Positions 27,862-36,576 of a stretch of 39,962 nucleotides of DNA are shown here, one piece after another (position 1 is the first letter of the stretch; each line of letters opens with the position of its first letter). The stretch spans positions 1 to 39,962 of the forward strand of contig JAFSWK010000058.1 in NCBI GenBank assembly GCA_017444505.1, in the 5' to 3' direction. The notes beneath the pieces are model-generated. The model made no database searches. It was not told the origin of the DNA and saw only the letters and a program-made list of their open reading frames with translations. The position numbers and the translations under genes were made by a program. Source of the DNA: Rhodocyclaceae bacterium. Lineage in GTDB: Bacteria; Pseudomonadota; Gammaproteobacteria; Burkholderiales; Rhodocyclaceae.

Positions 27862-28001
27862 CCGGCTCATAAAGCGCGGTCCTGTTTGGCATTGCTACGC
27901 TAATCGTGCGATGGTTTCACCAAGCGGACTTTCCTAGCTGCAAAGCTTCAGGTCCAGCGGTTTCGTTTCAACTTTTGGAACTTCCCTACGACGAGGAAAA
28001 T

Positions 28002-28709
28002 ATGATCAAACACACCAAGAAACACCTGATGCTGCTGGCTTTTGCCGCGGCTGGCCTGTCTGCTTCTGCCGTCCAGGCTGCTGACGCCGTGACCGATATC
28101 GTCGTCAATCCTGCCGGCGAAATCCCCTATGTTATCGATGCCCGCAACGTGGTTGCCCGCAGCGACTTTGGTCTGTGCTGGCGCACTGGCTACTGGACGC
28201 CGGCTGCCGCCGAGCAAGCGCTGGCGAATGACCTGCCGGTCGGCTGCGCTTGCGACAGCGACGTAATCGAAGCTGCCAAGTGCGCTCCGGTTGCCGAAAC
28301 GCCTGCTGCGCCCCCGGCGGTTGCCCAGAAGATCAAACTCTCTGCCGACGCGCTGTTCGACTTCGACAAGGCTGTCCTGAAGCCCACCGGCAAACAGATG
28401 CTGGATGAGCTGGCGACCAAGCTGGATCAAATCAATCTGGAAGTGATTCTGGCTGTTGGCCACACCGACCGCATCGGTTCGGCTGCCTACAACCAGCGTC
28501 TGTCCGAGCGTCGCGCTGCCGCGGTCAAGACCTATCTGGCGAACAAGGGCGTGCCCAGCCAGGCGATCTACACCGAAGGCAAGGGCAAGACCCAGCCTGT
28601 CACCGGCGACAAGTGCAACGGCATCAAGAACCGCAAGGCTCTGATTTCCTGCCTGCAACCGGATCGTCGCGTCGAAATCGAAGTGATTGGCACCACCAAA
28701 GGCCAGTAA
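28002..28709 (+). CDS. ompA: OmpA-family peptidoglycan-associated protein
   Basis: A 235-residue secreted protein. A signal peptide (1-26, cleavage after AVQA) leads to a short region with LCWRTGYWTPAAA (58-70), a motif of betaproteobacterial OmpA proteins, then an OmpA C-terminal domain (about 112-230). Peptidoglycan-binding residues are seen in VGHTDRIGSAAYNQRLSERR (152-171). Cysteines at 84 and 94, and at 205 and 217, may pair. The N-terminal part is too short for an eight-stranded beta barrel, so the protein is probably periplasmic or loosely outer-membrane associated. GAGGAAA precedes the ATG. Lower third-position GC and frequent preferred codons suggest high expression. Confidence 0.93.
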   Translation: MIKHTKKHLMLLAFAAAGLSASAVQAADAVTDIVVNPAGEIPYVIDARNVVARSDFGLCWRTGYWTPAAAEQALANDLPVGCACDSDVIEAAKCAPVAETPAAPPAVAQKIKLSADALFDFDKAVLKPTGKQMLDELATKLDQINLEVILAVGHTDRIGSAAYNQRLSERRAAAVKTYLANKGVPSQAIYTEGKGKTQPVTGDKCNGIKNRKALISCLQPDRRVEIEVIGTTKGQ

Positions 28710-28732
28710 TCATCACTCTCGGTGAAATGCAC

Positions 28733-28762
28733 AAAAGCCCTGCCTCGCGCAGGGCTTTTTTT
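28733..28762 (+). terminator. Rho-independent terminator of ompA
   Basis: AAAAGCCCTGC (28733-28743) pairs with GCAGGGCTTTT (28749-28759), with a 5-base loop, and runs into a stretch of seven Ts (28756-28762), 23 bases after the ompA stop codon. Confidence 0.9.
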
Positions 28763-28840
28763 GCCTGAGAGCCAGGAAAAGCGCTGCGGCGCGTGAACGG
28801 TAAAATGCGTCTTCACGAAACTCTTTGTTGCCTGTTAGCC

Positions 28841-29551
28841 ATGAGCGGACACAACCTGAACGCCGATTTTGCGGAAATCCAGAAATTCAGCGACCTGGCG
28901 CATCACTGGTGGGATGAGACTTCTGAATTCGCCCCGCTGCACCGCATCAACCCGCTGCGTCTGGACTGGATTGACCGCCATGCGCAGATTGCCGGCAAAA
29001 ATGTGCTGGATATTGGCTGCGGCGGCGGCATTTTGTCGGAGAGCATGGCGGTGCGCGGCGCGTATGTGACGGGCATCGACCTTTCCGAAGAGGCGCTGAC
29101 GGTCGCCCGTCTGCATCTGCTGGAGACGGGGCGCGAGGTTTCCTATCTACAAATCAGCGCGGAAGAACACGCGGCGGCGCGTCCTGCTTTTTACGACGTG
29201 GTCACCTGCATGGAAATGCTGGAGCACGTGCCCGATCCCGCCAGTATCGTGCGTTCGGCGGCCACGCTGGTCAAACCCGGCGGACAGGTGTTTTTTTCCA
29301 CGCTGAACCGCAACCGCAAGGCTTGGCTGTTTGCCATCATGGCTGCCGAGCGTATCCTGAAACTGCTGCCGCGCGGCACGCACGAGTATTCACGTTTTCT
29401 CAAACCTTCTGAACTGGCGCGTTTTTGCCGCGATGCCGGTTTGCAGGTGGAAGAAATCATCGGACTGACCTACAACCCGCTGACGCGCCTCTATGCGCTC
29501 TCTTCCGATACGGACGTGAATTACCTGATTCGCACGCGCCGCACGGCCTGA
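28841..29551 (+). CDS. ubiG: Ubiquinone O-methyltransferase UbiG
   Basis: A 236-residue SAM-dependent methyltransferase that carries out both O-methylations in ubiquinone synthesis. SAM motif I is LDIGCGGGILSE (56-67), and the N-terminus (FSDLAHHWWDETSEFAPLHRINPLRL) is diagnostic of UbiG. The start at 28841 is chosen for family length; it has no Shine-Dalgarno sequence, and the frame is open from 28793. Its neighbourhood to ompA and gyrA is the usual Burkholderiales order, but the gph phosphatase gene that often follows is missing. Confidence 0.95.
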   Translation: MSGHNLNADFAEIQKFSDLAHHWWDETSEFAPLHRINPLRLDWIDRHAQIAGKNVLDIGCGGGILSESMAVRGAYVTGIDLSEEALTVARLHLLETGREVSYLQISAEEHAAARPAFYDVVTCMEMLEHVPDPASIVRSAATLVKPGGQVFFSTLNRNRKAWLFAIMAAERILKLLPRGTHEYSRFLKPSELARFCRDAGLQVEEIIGLTYNPLTRLYALSSDTDVNYLIRTRRTA

Positions 29552-29566
29552 CTGGAGCGTCCGTCC

Positions 29567-30163
29567 ATGTTGACCACGGAAAGCATTCTTCTGCTCGTCT
29601 TTGTTCTCGCGCTGGTGGGCTATGGCCTGTTGATTTACAAGCGCCTCGTTTCGCTGCACAAGCACCTTCTGCACGCCTATGCGCTGATTGACCTGCATTT
29701 GCAGCGCCGTTATGGCCTGATTGCCAAAATTGTGGAAGCGGCGCAGCGCTGTCTGGCACAGGAACAGGAAATACCGGAAAACGTCATGGCTGCGCGCAAT
29801 CAGGCGCAGACGGCAGCGGGCATGGTGGCGATGAACCCTGTCGACAGCGGCGCGCTGGCTTTTCTGGCGGGTGCAGAGCATTTGCTGGAAGGGGCACTGG
29901 TGCAGCTTTTCGCGCGGCTGCAAGCCTCGCCGCAGTGGCAGGCGGACGAGCAGGCGATGCAGTTGTGCCAGAATCTGGTGAGCACGGGCGAGGGAATTCA
30001 CGTTGCGCAGCAGGCGTTTAACGACGCGGTGATACGCTACAACGCGCGCTGCGAATCTTTTCCGGATACGCTGGTGGCGGATCGTTTTGGCTTTGAAACG
30101 GCGAATTTGCTGGTCCTGGCGGATGCGGAAACCTGCGCTCCGGCGCAGGCAGAGGCGGCTTGA
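29567..30163 (+). CDS. LemA family protein
   Basis: A 198-residue LemA family protein. One N-terminal membrane helix (about 5-23) is followed by the long coiled helices of the fold: the DLHLQRRYGLIAKIVEAA segment (42-59) and the characteristic FNDAVIRYNARCESFPDTL (148-166). LemA proteins have an exposed C-terminal domain and an unsettled function in envelope biology. GGAG lies 9 bases before the ATG, 15 bases after ubiG. It is diverged relative to better-known LemA proteins, with the usual 'YP.L' segment reduced, but the overall pattern is clear. Confidence 0.8.
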   Translation: MLTTESILLLVFVLALVGYGLLIYKRLVSLHKHLLHAYALIDLHLQRRYGLIAKIVEAAQRCLAQEQEIPENVMAARNQAQTAAGMVAMNPVDSGALAFLAGAEHLLEGALVQLFARLQASPQWQADEQAMQLCQNLVSTGEGIHVAQQAFNDAVIRYNARCESFPDTLVADRFGFETANLLVLADAETCAPAQAEAA

Positions 30164-30208
30164 TGGGTGGGCGCAGACGCGGAATGGCGGTTTGCGGAAG
30201 GAGAAACG

Positions 30209-30988
30209 ATGCTGCGCGAAGAGTGGCGCTTGTTCTGGCTGGCGGTGGTGTATTTCACGCGCTTGCCTGCGCCGCGTGCGCTGGCGCTGGGCGAGGTGCC
30301 GCCGGAACGGGCAATTCGCTATTTTCCGCTTGCCGGGGCGCTGGCGGCGTTGCCGGCGGCGGCGTTGCTGGCGCTGGCGGCGCAGTGCTGGTCACCGTGG
30401 ATTGCGGCGGTGCTGGCGATTGCGGCGCTGGCCTGGCTGACTGGCGCGCTGCACGAAGATGGGCTGGCCGATACGTTCGACGGCTTGGGCGGCGGACGGG
30501 ATGCCGCTTCGCGTCTGGCCATCATGCGCGATTCCCGCTTGGGCAGCTTCGGCGCGCTGGCTTTGGTGTTGACCTTGTTGCTGAAAGTGGCGGCGCTGGC
30601 GCAGTTGCTGGGGCTGGGCGCGGTGCGGGCGGCGCTGCTGTGGCTGGCAGTGCAGGCGGTTTCCCGCGCTTTGGCGGCGGCGCTGATGCTGGCCTTGCCG
30701 TATGCGCGTGAAGCGCAGGCGGCGGGCAAGGTGACGGTGCTGGCGCAGTCGTTGCGGCGTGCTGATGGCGGCTGTGCATTGATTGCGGGCGGTTTGTTCT
30801 GGGTGTTGCTGGCGGTATTGACCGAGCCGTGGCGGGCGCTTGCGGCGCTGGCGGTGTTGGCGGCGATGTATGCGGTTTGGGTGCGCGTGTTGCGTGCGCG
30901 TCTGGGCGGGTATACGGGCGACACACTCGGCGCCGTGCAGCAAGTGGCGGAACTGGCGTTGCTGCTGACGCTGGCGGCGGGGCGCTGA
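30209..30988 (+). CDS. cobS: Adenosylcobinamide-GDP ribazoletransferase (cobalamin synthase)
   Basis: A 259-residue polytopic membrane protein that joins alpha-ribazole phosphate to adenosylcobinamide-GDP in the last steps of B12 assembly. The active-site segment HEDGLADTFDGLGGG (82-96) and RLAIMRDSRLGSFGALAL (102-119) are diagnostic. About seven membrane segments are visible. GGAAGGAG precedes the ATG at 30209. The next gene, cobC, starts one base after its stop codon, so the two are an operon. Only these two pathway genes are present, consistent with salvage or with the rest lying elsewhere. Confidence 0.95.
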   Translation: MLREEWRLFWLAVVYFTRLPAPRALALGEVPPERAIRYFPLAGALAALPAAALLALAAQCWSPWIAAVLAIAALAWLTGALHEDGLADTFDGLGGGRDAASRLAIMRDSRLGSFGALALVLTLLLKVAALAQLLGLGAVRAALLWLAVQAVSRALAAALMLALPYAREAQAAGKVTVLAQSLRRADGGCALIAGGLFWVLLAVLTEPWRALAALAVLAAMYAVWVRVLRARLGGYTGDTLGAVQQVAELALLLTLAAGR

Positions 30989-30989
30989 G

Positions 30990-31541
30990 ATGCAGGTGTA
31001 TCTAATCCGGCATCCACGCCCGCAGGTGGCGGCGGGCGTGTGCTACGGGCGCACGGATGTGCCGCTGGCCGAAGATGCGCAGGCGGCGGCGGCGCGGCTC
31101 AGGCCGCTGTTGCCGGAAGAATTTGTGCTCTATGCCAGTCCATTGCAGCGGGCGTGGCGGCTGGCCTGCGCGCTGGGTGAGCCGGTGGCCGATGCGCGCT
31201 TGCAGGAAATGGATTTTGGCGACTGGGAAATGCGCCACTACGACGAAATTGGCGCGGCGGCTTGGGCGCAGTGGGAGGCCGACCCGCTGCATTTTTGCCC
31301 GCCGGGCGGCGAATCGCTGGCGCAGCTGACGGCGCGGGTGATGGCGTGGTGGCAGCAAGTGCAGGCAAGCGGGGCGGAAAGCGTGGTCGTGGTGGCGCAT
31401 GGCGGGCCGTTACGCGCTTGGCTCGGCACACAGCTTAAAATTGTGTCAAAATATTGGCTTTCTCTGGATTTTGCGTGCGGCGCGTGCTCGCGCGTGGATG
31501 TATATGAATGGGGTGTTTCGCTGCGATGGATGAATCGTTGA
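30990..31541 (+). CDS. cobC: Alpha-ribazole phosphatase
   Basis: A 183-residue histidine phosphatase. The catalytic RHP motif is at 7-9 (LIRHPRP), Glu79-80 region carries the proton donor, and the second histidine is His137 in VVAHGG. Proline after the catalytic histidine, and VCYGRTDVPL, are features of the CobC branch, which removes the 5'-phosphate of adenosylcobalamin phosphate or alpha-ribazole phosphate. It is directly coupled to cobS. The C-terminal 16 bases overlap the next gene. Confidence 0.9.
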   Translation: MQVYLIRHPRPQVAAGVCYGRTDVPLAEDAQAAAARLRPLLPEEFVLYASPLQRAWRLACALGEPVADARLQEMDFGDWEMRHYDEIGAAAWAQWEADPLHFCPPGGESLAQLTARVMAWWQQVQASGAESVVVVAHGGPLRAWLGTQLKIVSKYWLSLDFACGACSRVDVYEWGVSLRWMNR

Positions 31542-32491
31542 AAACACAAAACGCAGAAGCGGCGCCCGTACTGTGGCTGGTGGCCGACGACCGTCCTGGT
31601 CACCGCAATCAATTGGCGGGTGTGGCCAACTGGATGCGCGAGCTGGCGGGCGTGCATTGCGAATGGCTGCCTGCGCCGACATCCCGTTTGCGGGCGATGC
31701 TGTGGCGTTTGCTGCGCCGTTTTCCGCCGGGCGAGGGCAAGCCCGCGCCGCACTGGATTCTGGTGGCGGGGGAGCGCACGCACTGGGCGGGCTTGGCGGC
31801 GCGGCGCGCGGCGGGCGGGCGTCTGATTGTGTTGATGCGTCCGTCGCTGCCGTATGGCTGGTTTGACCTGTGCTGTGTGCCGCAGCACGATGAACCGCCG
31901 ACGCGCCCCAATGTGCTGCCCACGCTGGGCGTGGCCAATGCCGTGCGGGCGCCTGTTGCGCGCAAGCCGGGCAGGGTGCTGATTTTGCTGGGCGGCCCGT
32001 CGCGCCATCATGGCTGGGATACGGCTGCGGTGACGGCGCAGGTGTGTGAAATTGTGCGTCGCACGCCGCATTTGCATTTCACCATTGCGGACTCGCGGCG
32101 CACGCCGCCGCAGGCCTTGAGCACAGTGTGCGCAGCGGCGAAAACCTGGGCCAGCGGCGGGCTGGAAGCCATGCCGGTGGATCAGGCGCCCAAGGGATGG
32201 CTGGTCGATACGCTGTCGCGCACGGCGACGGTGTGGGTGACGGCGGACAGCGTCTCCATGCTCTACGAAGCGGCCACGGCGGGGGCCGCGGTGGGCGTGC
32301 TTTCCGTGCCGATGCGCCGGCGCGGGCGCAAGCGTGCCTTGCGCGCGCAAGAACTGGCGACCGAAGTCGGCCTGGCGACCACGTTCGCGCGCTGGCGCAA
32401 GGCGCACAAACTGCCGCAGCCGGCCTTTCCGCTGCAAGAAGCGCAGCGCATTGCGCAGGCGCTGCTGATGCGTTTCCCCGACCGCGGCTGA
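31526..32491 (+). CDS. ELM1/GtrOC1-like putative glycosyltransferase
   Basis: A 321-residue protein of the ELM1 (DUF1022) family. Visible family features are VADDRPGHRNQLAG (19-32), the central LLGGPSRHHGW (about 152-162), DSRRTPP (about 190-196) and VTADSVSMLYEA (about 237-248), the last two matching the nucleotide-sugar-binding pattern of GT-B enzymes. Bacterial members are thought to be glycosyltransferases of the envelope; the plant member affects mitochondrial fission indirectly. Two in-frame starts exist (31508 and 31526); the second gives a smaller overlap with cobC (16 bases). A GT10 gene follows. Function is inferred from family. Confidence 0.75.
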   Translation: MDESLKTQNAEAAPVLWLVADDRPGHRNQLAGVANWMRELAGVHCEWLPAPTSRLRAMLWRLLRRFPPGEGKPAPHWILVAGERTHWAGLAARRAAGGRLIVLMRPSLPYGWFDLCCVPQHDEPPTRPNVLPTLGVANAVRAPVARKPGRVLILLGGPSRHHGWDTAAVTAQVCEIVRRTPHLHFTIADSRRTPPQALSTVCAAAKTWASGGLEAMPVDQAPKGWLVDTLSRTATVWVTADSVSMLYEAATAGAAVGVLSVPMRRRGRKRALRAQELATEVGLATTFARWRKAHKLPQPAFPLQEAQRIAQALLMRFPDRG

Positions 32492-32519
32492 TGGGCGTGT
32501 GTTGCCCGCCTTTCACGGC

Positions 32520-33566
32520 ATGATTACGGTCAAACTGTTGAGCAGCCGTCCCGTCGACGAATGGCGGCGCTATTTTCCGCACGAAGACTGCGCCTGGGGC
32601 GCGTGCCGTGTTGTTTTTGCACGCGAGGCGCGTGATTATGACTGGCTGGTGGTCTATGACGACGTGCCGCCCGCCGCAGAGGGCGGGCGCGACGATGCCT
32701 GTGAAAGGCTCGCCTGCCCGCGCGCGCACACTGTGCTGGTCACCACTGAACCGGAATCCATCAAATGTTACGGACGGGCGTTTGCGGCGCAGTTTGGCCA
32801 TGTGCTTACCAGCCAGCCGCCCTGGGCGTTGCCGCATCCGCATCATCACTGGCAGCAGGCGGCCAATCACTGGTTTTACGGCAGCGCGCCCGATGCCTGT
32901 CTGGACTACGCGCAGATGCAGGCCGGCCCCGACCGGGCGTACAAGCGCGAACAGCTTTCTGTGGTGCATTCGCAAAAATGCCAGTGGCACACCCTGCACG
33001 CGCGGCGTTTTGCCTTTATTGAAACGGTGCGCCGTGCGCTGCCTGAGATGGCCGTTTATGGCCGTGGCTGGCAGCCGCTGGGCGACAAACGCGAGGCGCT
33101 GGCGCCGTTTCGCTATCACCTGGCGGTGGAAAACCACTTTGCGCCGCATCACATCACCGAAAAGCTCACCGATGCGTTTCTCGGGCGCTGTTTGCCGTTT
33201 TATGCCGGTGCGCCGAACGCGGCGGACTATTTCCCCGCAGACAGTTTCATCGCCATCGACCTCTACCGCCCGCACCAAGCGGTGGAAATCATCCGCGCGG
33301 CCATCGCCAGCGGGCAATGGGAAAAGCGGCGGGAGGCCATTGAAGCGGCGCGAGCGCGCGTGTTGCAGCACGAACATCTTTTTGCCGTGCTGGAACGCCT
33401 GATTCGCGCCGCAGCGCCGGGCGAAGAGGGCGGCGCGGGCGAAGCATTGTGGGGGCGGCACGCCTGGCGGCGGCGGCATCCTGTTGGCGCGTTGGCGCAC
33501 ATGGGCGAAAAGCTCTACGTGCGTGCGCGCTCGATGCTGGCGCGCGGCGCGAAGGCGTTGCGTTGA
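32520..33566 (+). CDS. Glycosyltransferase family 10 (fucosyltransferase-like)
   Basis: A 348-residue GT10-type glycosyltransferase. The C-terminal nucleotide-sugar-binding half is clear: YHLAVENHFAPHHITEKLTD (199-218) with LGRCLPFYAGA and DYFPADSFI following, the pattern of alpha-1,3/1,4-fucosyltransferases. The donor is GDP-fucose in characterised members, though some GT10-like bacterial proteins transfer other sugars. The C-terminus ends in a basic, amphipathic stretch (about 300-348) that could hold it at the membrane. The start at 32520 (ATG) has no clear ribosome site; a GTG at 32499 is an alternative. Together with the preceding gene it probably decorates lipooligosaccharide or another surface glycan. 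Confidence 0.8.
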   Translation: MITVKLLSSRPVDEWRRYFPHEDCAWGACRVVFAREARDYDWLVVYDDVPPAAEGGRDDACERLACPRAHTVLVTTEPESIKCYGRAFAAQFGHVLTSQPPWALPHPHHHWQQAANHWFYGSAPDACLDYAQMQAGPDRAYKREQLSVVHSQKCQWHTLHARRFAFIETVRRALPEMAVYGRGWQPLGDKREALAPFRYHLAVENHFAPHHITEKLTDAFLGRCLPFYAGAPNAADYFPADSFIAIDLYRPHQAVEIIRAAIASGQWEKRREAIEAARARVLQHEHLFAVLERLIRAAAPGEEGGAGEALWGRHAWRRRHPVGALAHMGEKLYVRARSMLARGAKALR

Positions 33567-33637
33567 TGCAGCGCGCGTTTTTTGCTGCGCTGCGCTAAAA
33601 TCGGCGGCTGTTTCTTTTTTCGCTCAGGAGAGTTCCC

Positions 33638-34564
33638 ATGTCGATGTCTGACCGCGACGGTTTTATCTGGCAAGACGGCAAACTGGTGCCGTGGCGTGAG
33701 GCCACCACCCATGTGCTGACCCATTCCCTGCACTACGGCCTGGCTGTGTTTGAAGGGCTGCGTGCGTACAAGACCGACCGTGGGCCGGCGATTTTCCGCC
33801 TCAAGGAACATACCGACCGCCTCTTCAACTCGGCGCACATTTATCGCATGGAAATCCCCTTCGACCGCGAAACCCTGATGGCCGCGCAGTGCGAAGTGGT
33901 GCGTGCCAACCAGTTGAAATCGGGCTACATTCGTCCGATTGCCTTTTATGGTGCGGAAAAAATGGGTATCAGCACGCGCGGCGCGCGGGTGCATGTGGCG
34001 ATTGCCGCCTGGCCGTGGGATGCTTATCTGGGCGCGGAAGGGCTGGAAAAGGGCATTCGCGTGAAGACGGCCTCGTATGCCCGTCACCACATCAACGTCA
34101 CCATGGCGCGCGCCAAGTTTGCCGCCACTTACGCCAATTCCATTCTTGCCAATCTGGAAGCGACGGAAGATGGCTATGACGAAGCGCTGCTGCTGGATGT
34201 GGATGGTTTTGTCGCGGAAGGTTCGGGCGAAAACATTTTCATCGTCAAGGATGGCGTGATTTACGAGCCGGAGCTGACCTCCGCGCTGGTCGGCATCACC
34301 CGCGCCACCATCATCGCGCTGGCGCGCGAGCAGGGGCTGGAAGTGCGCTCCAAACGGCTGACGCGCGACGATATTTACATCGCCGACGAAGCCTTCTTCA
34401 CCGGCACGGCGGCGGAAATCACGCCGATTCGTGAGCTGGACCGCCGCGTCATCGGCAACGGTGGTCGCGGCCCGGTGACGGCGCGTTTGCAAGCGCGCTA
34501 TTTTGAAGTCGTCAATGGTCGTGTGCCGGAATACGCCGACTGGTTGAGCTACGTGAACGGCTGA
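33638..34564 (+). CDS. ilvE: Branched-chain amino acid aminotransferase
   Basis: A 308-residue fold-type IV PLP enzyme for the last step of valine, leucine and isoleucine synthesis. The cofactor lysine is Lys160 (MARAKFAATYANS); HSLHYGLAVFEGLRAY (29-44) and VAEGSGENIF are standard IlvE segments. AGGAG precedes the ATG at 33638. A TAAAAT at about 33593-33598 may be a -10 element, but no good -35 is seen, and a GCAGCGC hairpin (33569-33594) lies just upstream. It is followed by the small zinc-finger gene, the usual betaproteobacterial pair. Confidence 0.96.
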   Translation: MSMSDRDGFIWQDGKLVPWREATTHVLTHSLHYGLAVFEGLRAYKTDRGPAIFRLKEHTDRLFNSAHIYRMEIPFDRETLMAAQCEVVRANQLKSGYIRPIAFYGAEKMGISTRGARVHVAIAAWPWDAYLGAEGLEKGIRVKTASYARHHINVTMARAKFAATYANSILANLEATEDGYDEALLLDVDGFVAEGSGENIFIVKDGVIYEPELTSALVGITRATIIALAREQGLEVRSKRLTRDDIYIADEAFFTGTAAEITPIRELDRRVIGNGGRGPVTARLQARYFEVVNGRVPEYADWLSYVNG

Positions 34565-34578
34565 ACGGAGGGGCGGTG

Positions 34579-34794
34579 ATGGTTACGCAAAACACCCGAT
34601 TCGGCACGCTGCGCATCGTGCGCGAGCAGGACTTGCCGCTGTTTTGCCCGCGGGAAAACGACCCGCTGTGGGCGCGTCACCCGCGCGTGTTCCTCAAGCC
34701 TGACAGCGAAGGCCGCGCCCGCTGCCCGTATTGCAGTATGCGCTATCAGATGGAAGACACGTTGCCAGACAAGCAGGACAAGGACAAACGCTAA
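34579..34794 (+). CDS. CHCC-type zinc-finger protein
   Basis: A 71-residue protein with one Cys-His-Cys-Cys zinc site: Cys23, His34, Cys49 and Cys52 (FCPR...HPRVFL...RCPYC). This is the zf-CHCC domain found in the NDUFS6 subunit of mitochondrial complex I; the role of free-standing bacterial versions is not established. GGAG lies 8 bases before the ATG, 14 bases after ilvE, so they share a transcript ending at the hairpin at 34823. A GTG one codon upstream is an alternative start. Confidence 0.88.
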   Translation: MVTQNTRFGTLRIVREQDLPLFCPRENDPLWARHPRVFLKPDSEGRARCPYCSMRYQMEDTLPDKQDKDKR

Positions 34795-34822
34795 AGGCGT
34801 GCGCGCGCCGCACACGCTGCAC

Positions 34823-34852
34823 AACGGCTGCCCGCACCGGCAGCCGTTTTTT
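34823..34852 (+). terminator. Terminator of ilvE and the zinc-finger gene
   Basis: AACGGCTGCC (34823-34832) and GGCAGCCGTT (34839-34848) form a perfect 10-base stem with a 6-base loop and a run of six Ts (34847-34852). It ends against the stop codon of the convergent murJ. Confidence 0.88.
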
Positions 34853-36399
34853 CATGCCCGACGAAAATCCCGCAGGCGAAAGCCCAGTGCAAACAGCGCG
34901 GCGAAATAGACGCCGATACCGGCGGGCACCAGCCAGCACAGATGCAGCACCCGCTGGCGCGTGGCGGCGGCAAGCCAGGCATCGGTGTCGCCCGCGCCCC
35001 AGACGAGCACGGCGGCCAGCGCCAGCAGCGCCAGCGCGATGCGCAGCAAAAACACGCGCCAGCCCGTCTGCGGCGTGTAATCGCCGCGCCGCAGCAGGCC
35101 ACGGGCGAGCAAGGAAGCGTTGAGCAAGGAAGCCAGCCCGATGGACAGCGCCAGCCCCGCGTGCGCGGGCAGCCCCAGGCGCGGCAGGCCAAAGACGAAG
35201 AGCGCGTTCATCGCCTGTGTTGCGCACAGCGAAATGATGGCAAAGCGCGTGGGCGTGCGGATGTCTTGCCGGGCGTAAAAGCCGGGGGCGAGAATTTTCA
35301 CCGCAATCAGCCCCGGCAGGCCGAAGCTGTACGCAATCAGCGCCGCGTGGGTTTGCCGCACATCGTCGCCGCTGAAGGCGCCGTGCTGAAACAGCGTGCT
35401 CAACAGCGGCGTGCCCAGCAGCGCCAGCGCCAGCGCCGCCGGCAGCGTGAGCAGCAGCGCCAGACGCAAGCCGTGGTCGAGCAGGCGCGAAAAGCCGCTT
35501 TGGTCGCCGTCGGCGTGGCGTTTTGCCAGCCCGGGCAGCAAGATGGTGCCCAGCGCCGCGCCCAGCAGACCGGCGGGAAATTCCATCAGCCGGTCGGCGT
35601 AATACAGCCATGAGACACTGCCGCTTTGCAGGAACGAAGCGAACACGGTATTGATGACCAGCGAAATCTGCGCCACCGAAACCCCCAGCATTGCGGGCAG
35701 CATCAGCGTGGCGATGCGGCGCACGGCGGCGTCGGCAGGCGCAAAGTCAAAGCGCGGCAGCAGCCCCATTTTCACCAGCGGCCAGAATTGCACGACGAGT
35801 TGCAGCACGCCGCCGATAATCACCGCCCAGGCCAGCGCCCGCACGGGTTCATCGAAATACGGCGCGGCGAACAGCGACATGGCGATGAAGGCGATATTGA
35901 GCAGCGCGGGCGTGAAGGCGGGAATGGCAAAGCGGCTCCACGTATTGAGAATGCCGCCAGCCAGCGCCACCAGCGACATGAAGAAAATGTAGGGAAAGGT
36001 GATGCGGGTGAGCGAGACGGTAAGCGCGAATTTGTCGGCATCGGCGGCAAAGCCTGGCGCGGTCAGCCAGATGATGAAGGGCGTGAAAATCATGCCCAGA
36101 ATGGAAATGCCCAGCACCACCAGCCCCAGCAAGGTCGCCACGCGGCTAATCAGCGTGCGCGTTTCTTCTGGCGATTGCTGGCGCTGGTATTCGGCCAGAA
36201 TCGGCACGAACGCCTGCGAAAACGCGCCCTCGGCGAACATGCGGCGCAGCAGGTTGGGCAGGCGGAAGGCGACGAAAAAGGCATCGGTTGCCATGCCCGC
36301 GCCGAAACTGCGGGCGATGACCCAATCGCGCACGAAACCCAGCACGCGAGAGACCAGCGTCAAACTGCTGACTGTGCCCAGAGCACGCAAAAGATTCAT
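34852..36399 (-). CDS. murJ: Lipid II flippase MurJ
   Basis: A 515-residue MOP-superfamily transporter with about 14 membrane helices that flips lipid II for peptidoglycan assembly. The N-terminus (SLTLVSRVLGFVRD, then FGAGMATDAFFVAFRLPNLLRRMFAEGAFSQAFVP) is the most conserved part of MurJ and includes the arginines needed for transport. Length is normal. The start at 36399 is the family's MNLLRALGTVSSL; upstream the frame stays open but is not family-like. It is divergent from alaA, with 177 bases between the starts, and converges on the zinc-finger gene. Confidence 0.96.
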   Translation of the reverse strand: MNLLRALGTVSSLTLVSRVLGFVRDWVIARSFGAGMATDAFFVAFRLPNLLRRMFAEGAFSQAFVPILAEYQRQQSPEETRTLISRVATLLGLVVLGISILGMIFTPFIIWLTAPGFAADADKFALTVSLTRITFPYIFFMSLVALAGGILNTWSRFAIPAFTPALLNIAFIAMSLFAAPYFDEPVRALAWAVIIGGVLQLVVQFWPLVKMGLLPRFDFAPADAAVRRIATLMLPAMLGVSVAQISLVINTVFASFLQSGSVSWLYYADRLMEFPAGLLGAALGTILLPGLAKRHADGDQSGFSRLLDHGLRLALLLTLPAALALALLGTPLLSTLFQHGAFSGDDVRQTHAALIAYSFGLPGLIAVKILAPGFYARQDIRTPTRFAIISLCATQAMNALFVFGLPRLGLPAHAGLALSIGLASLLNASLLARGLLRRGDYTPQTGWRVFLLRIALALLALAAVLVWGAGDTDAWLAAATRQRVLHLCWLVPAGIGVYFAALFALGFRLRDFRRA

Positions 36400-36515
36400 G
36401 GCAAGAGCGCCTTCCGAAGATGGTTTGCAGGGTTGGAAAAGGAAAGCGGCAATAATAAACCAGCGCACCCGTGCGGCGCGGCTGTGCTACATGCCACAGT
36501 GCGGCGCGAGGAAAT

Positions 36516-36544
36516 TTGCCCGCACGCGCTGGCGGGTCTAAGAT
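36516..36544 (+). promoter_or_regulatory. Candidate alaA promoter
   Basis: TTGCCC (36516-36521) and TAAGAT (36539-36544) are separated by the ideal 17 bases, about 32 bases before the alaA start codon. Confidence 0.55.
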
Positions 36545-36576
36545 GCAGGGTTCGTTTTTTGTTTGGAGAACCTGTC

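Larger units (their letters stand above)
27690..28001. other. Divergent gyrA/ompA intergenic region
   Basis: This 312-base gap contains no convincing gene. It carries a promoter for each flanking gene (27721-27750 minus, 27832-27861 plus) and an ompA mRNA leader of about 130 bases. Open frames that extend gyrA or ompA upstream into it lack family-like sequence. Confidence 0.7.

Noticed and set aside
33569..33594. A terminator before ilvE
   Set aside because: GCAGCGC and GCGCTGC can pair, but the T run is in the loop and not after the stem.
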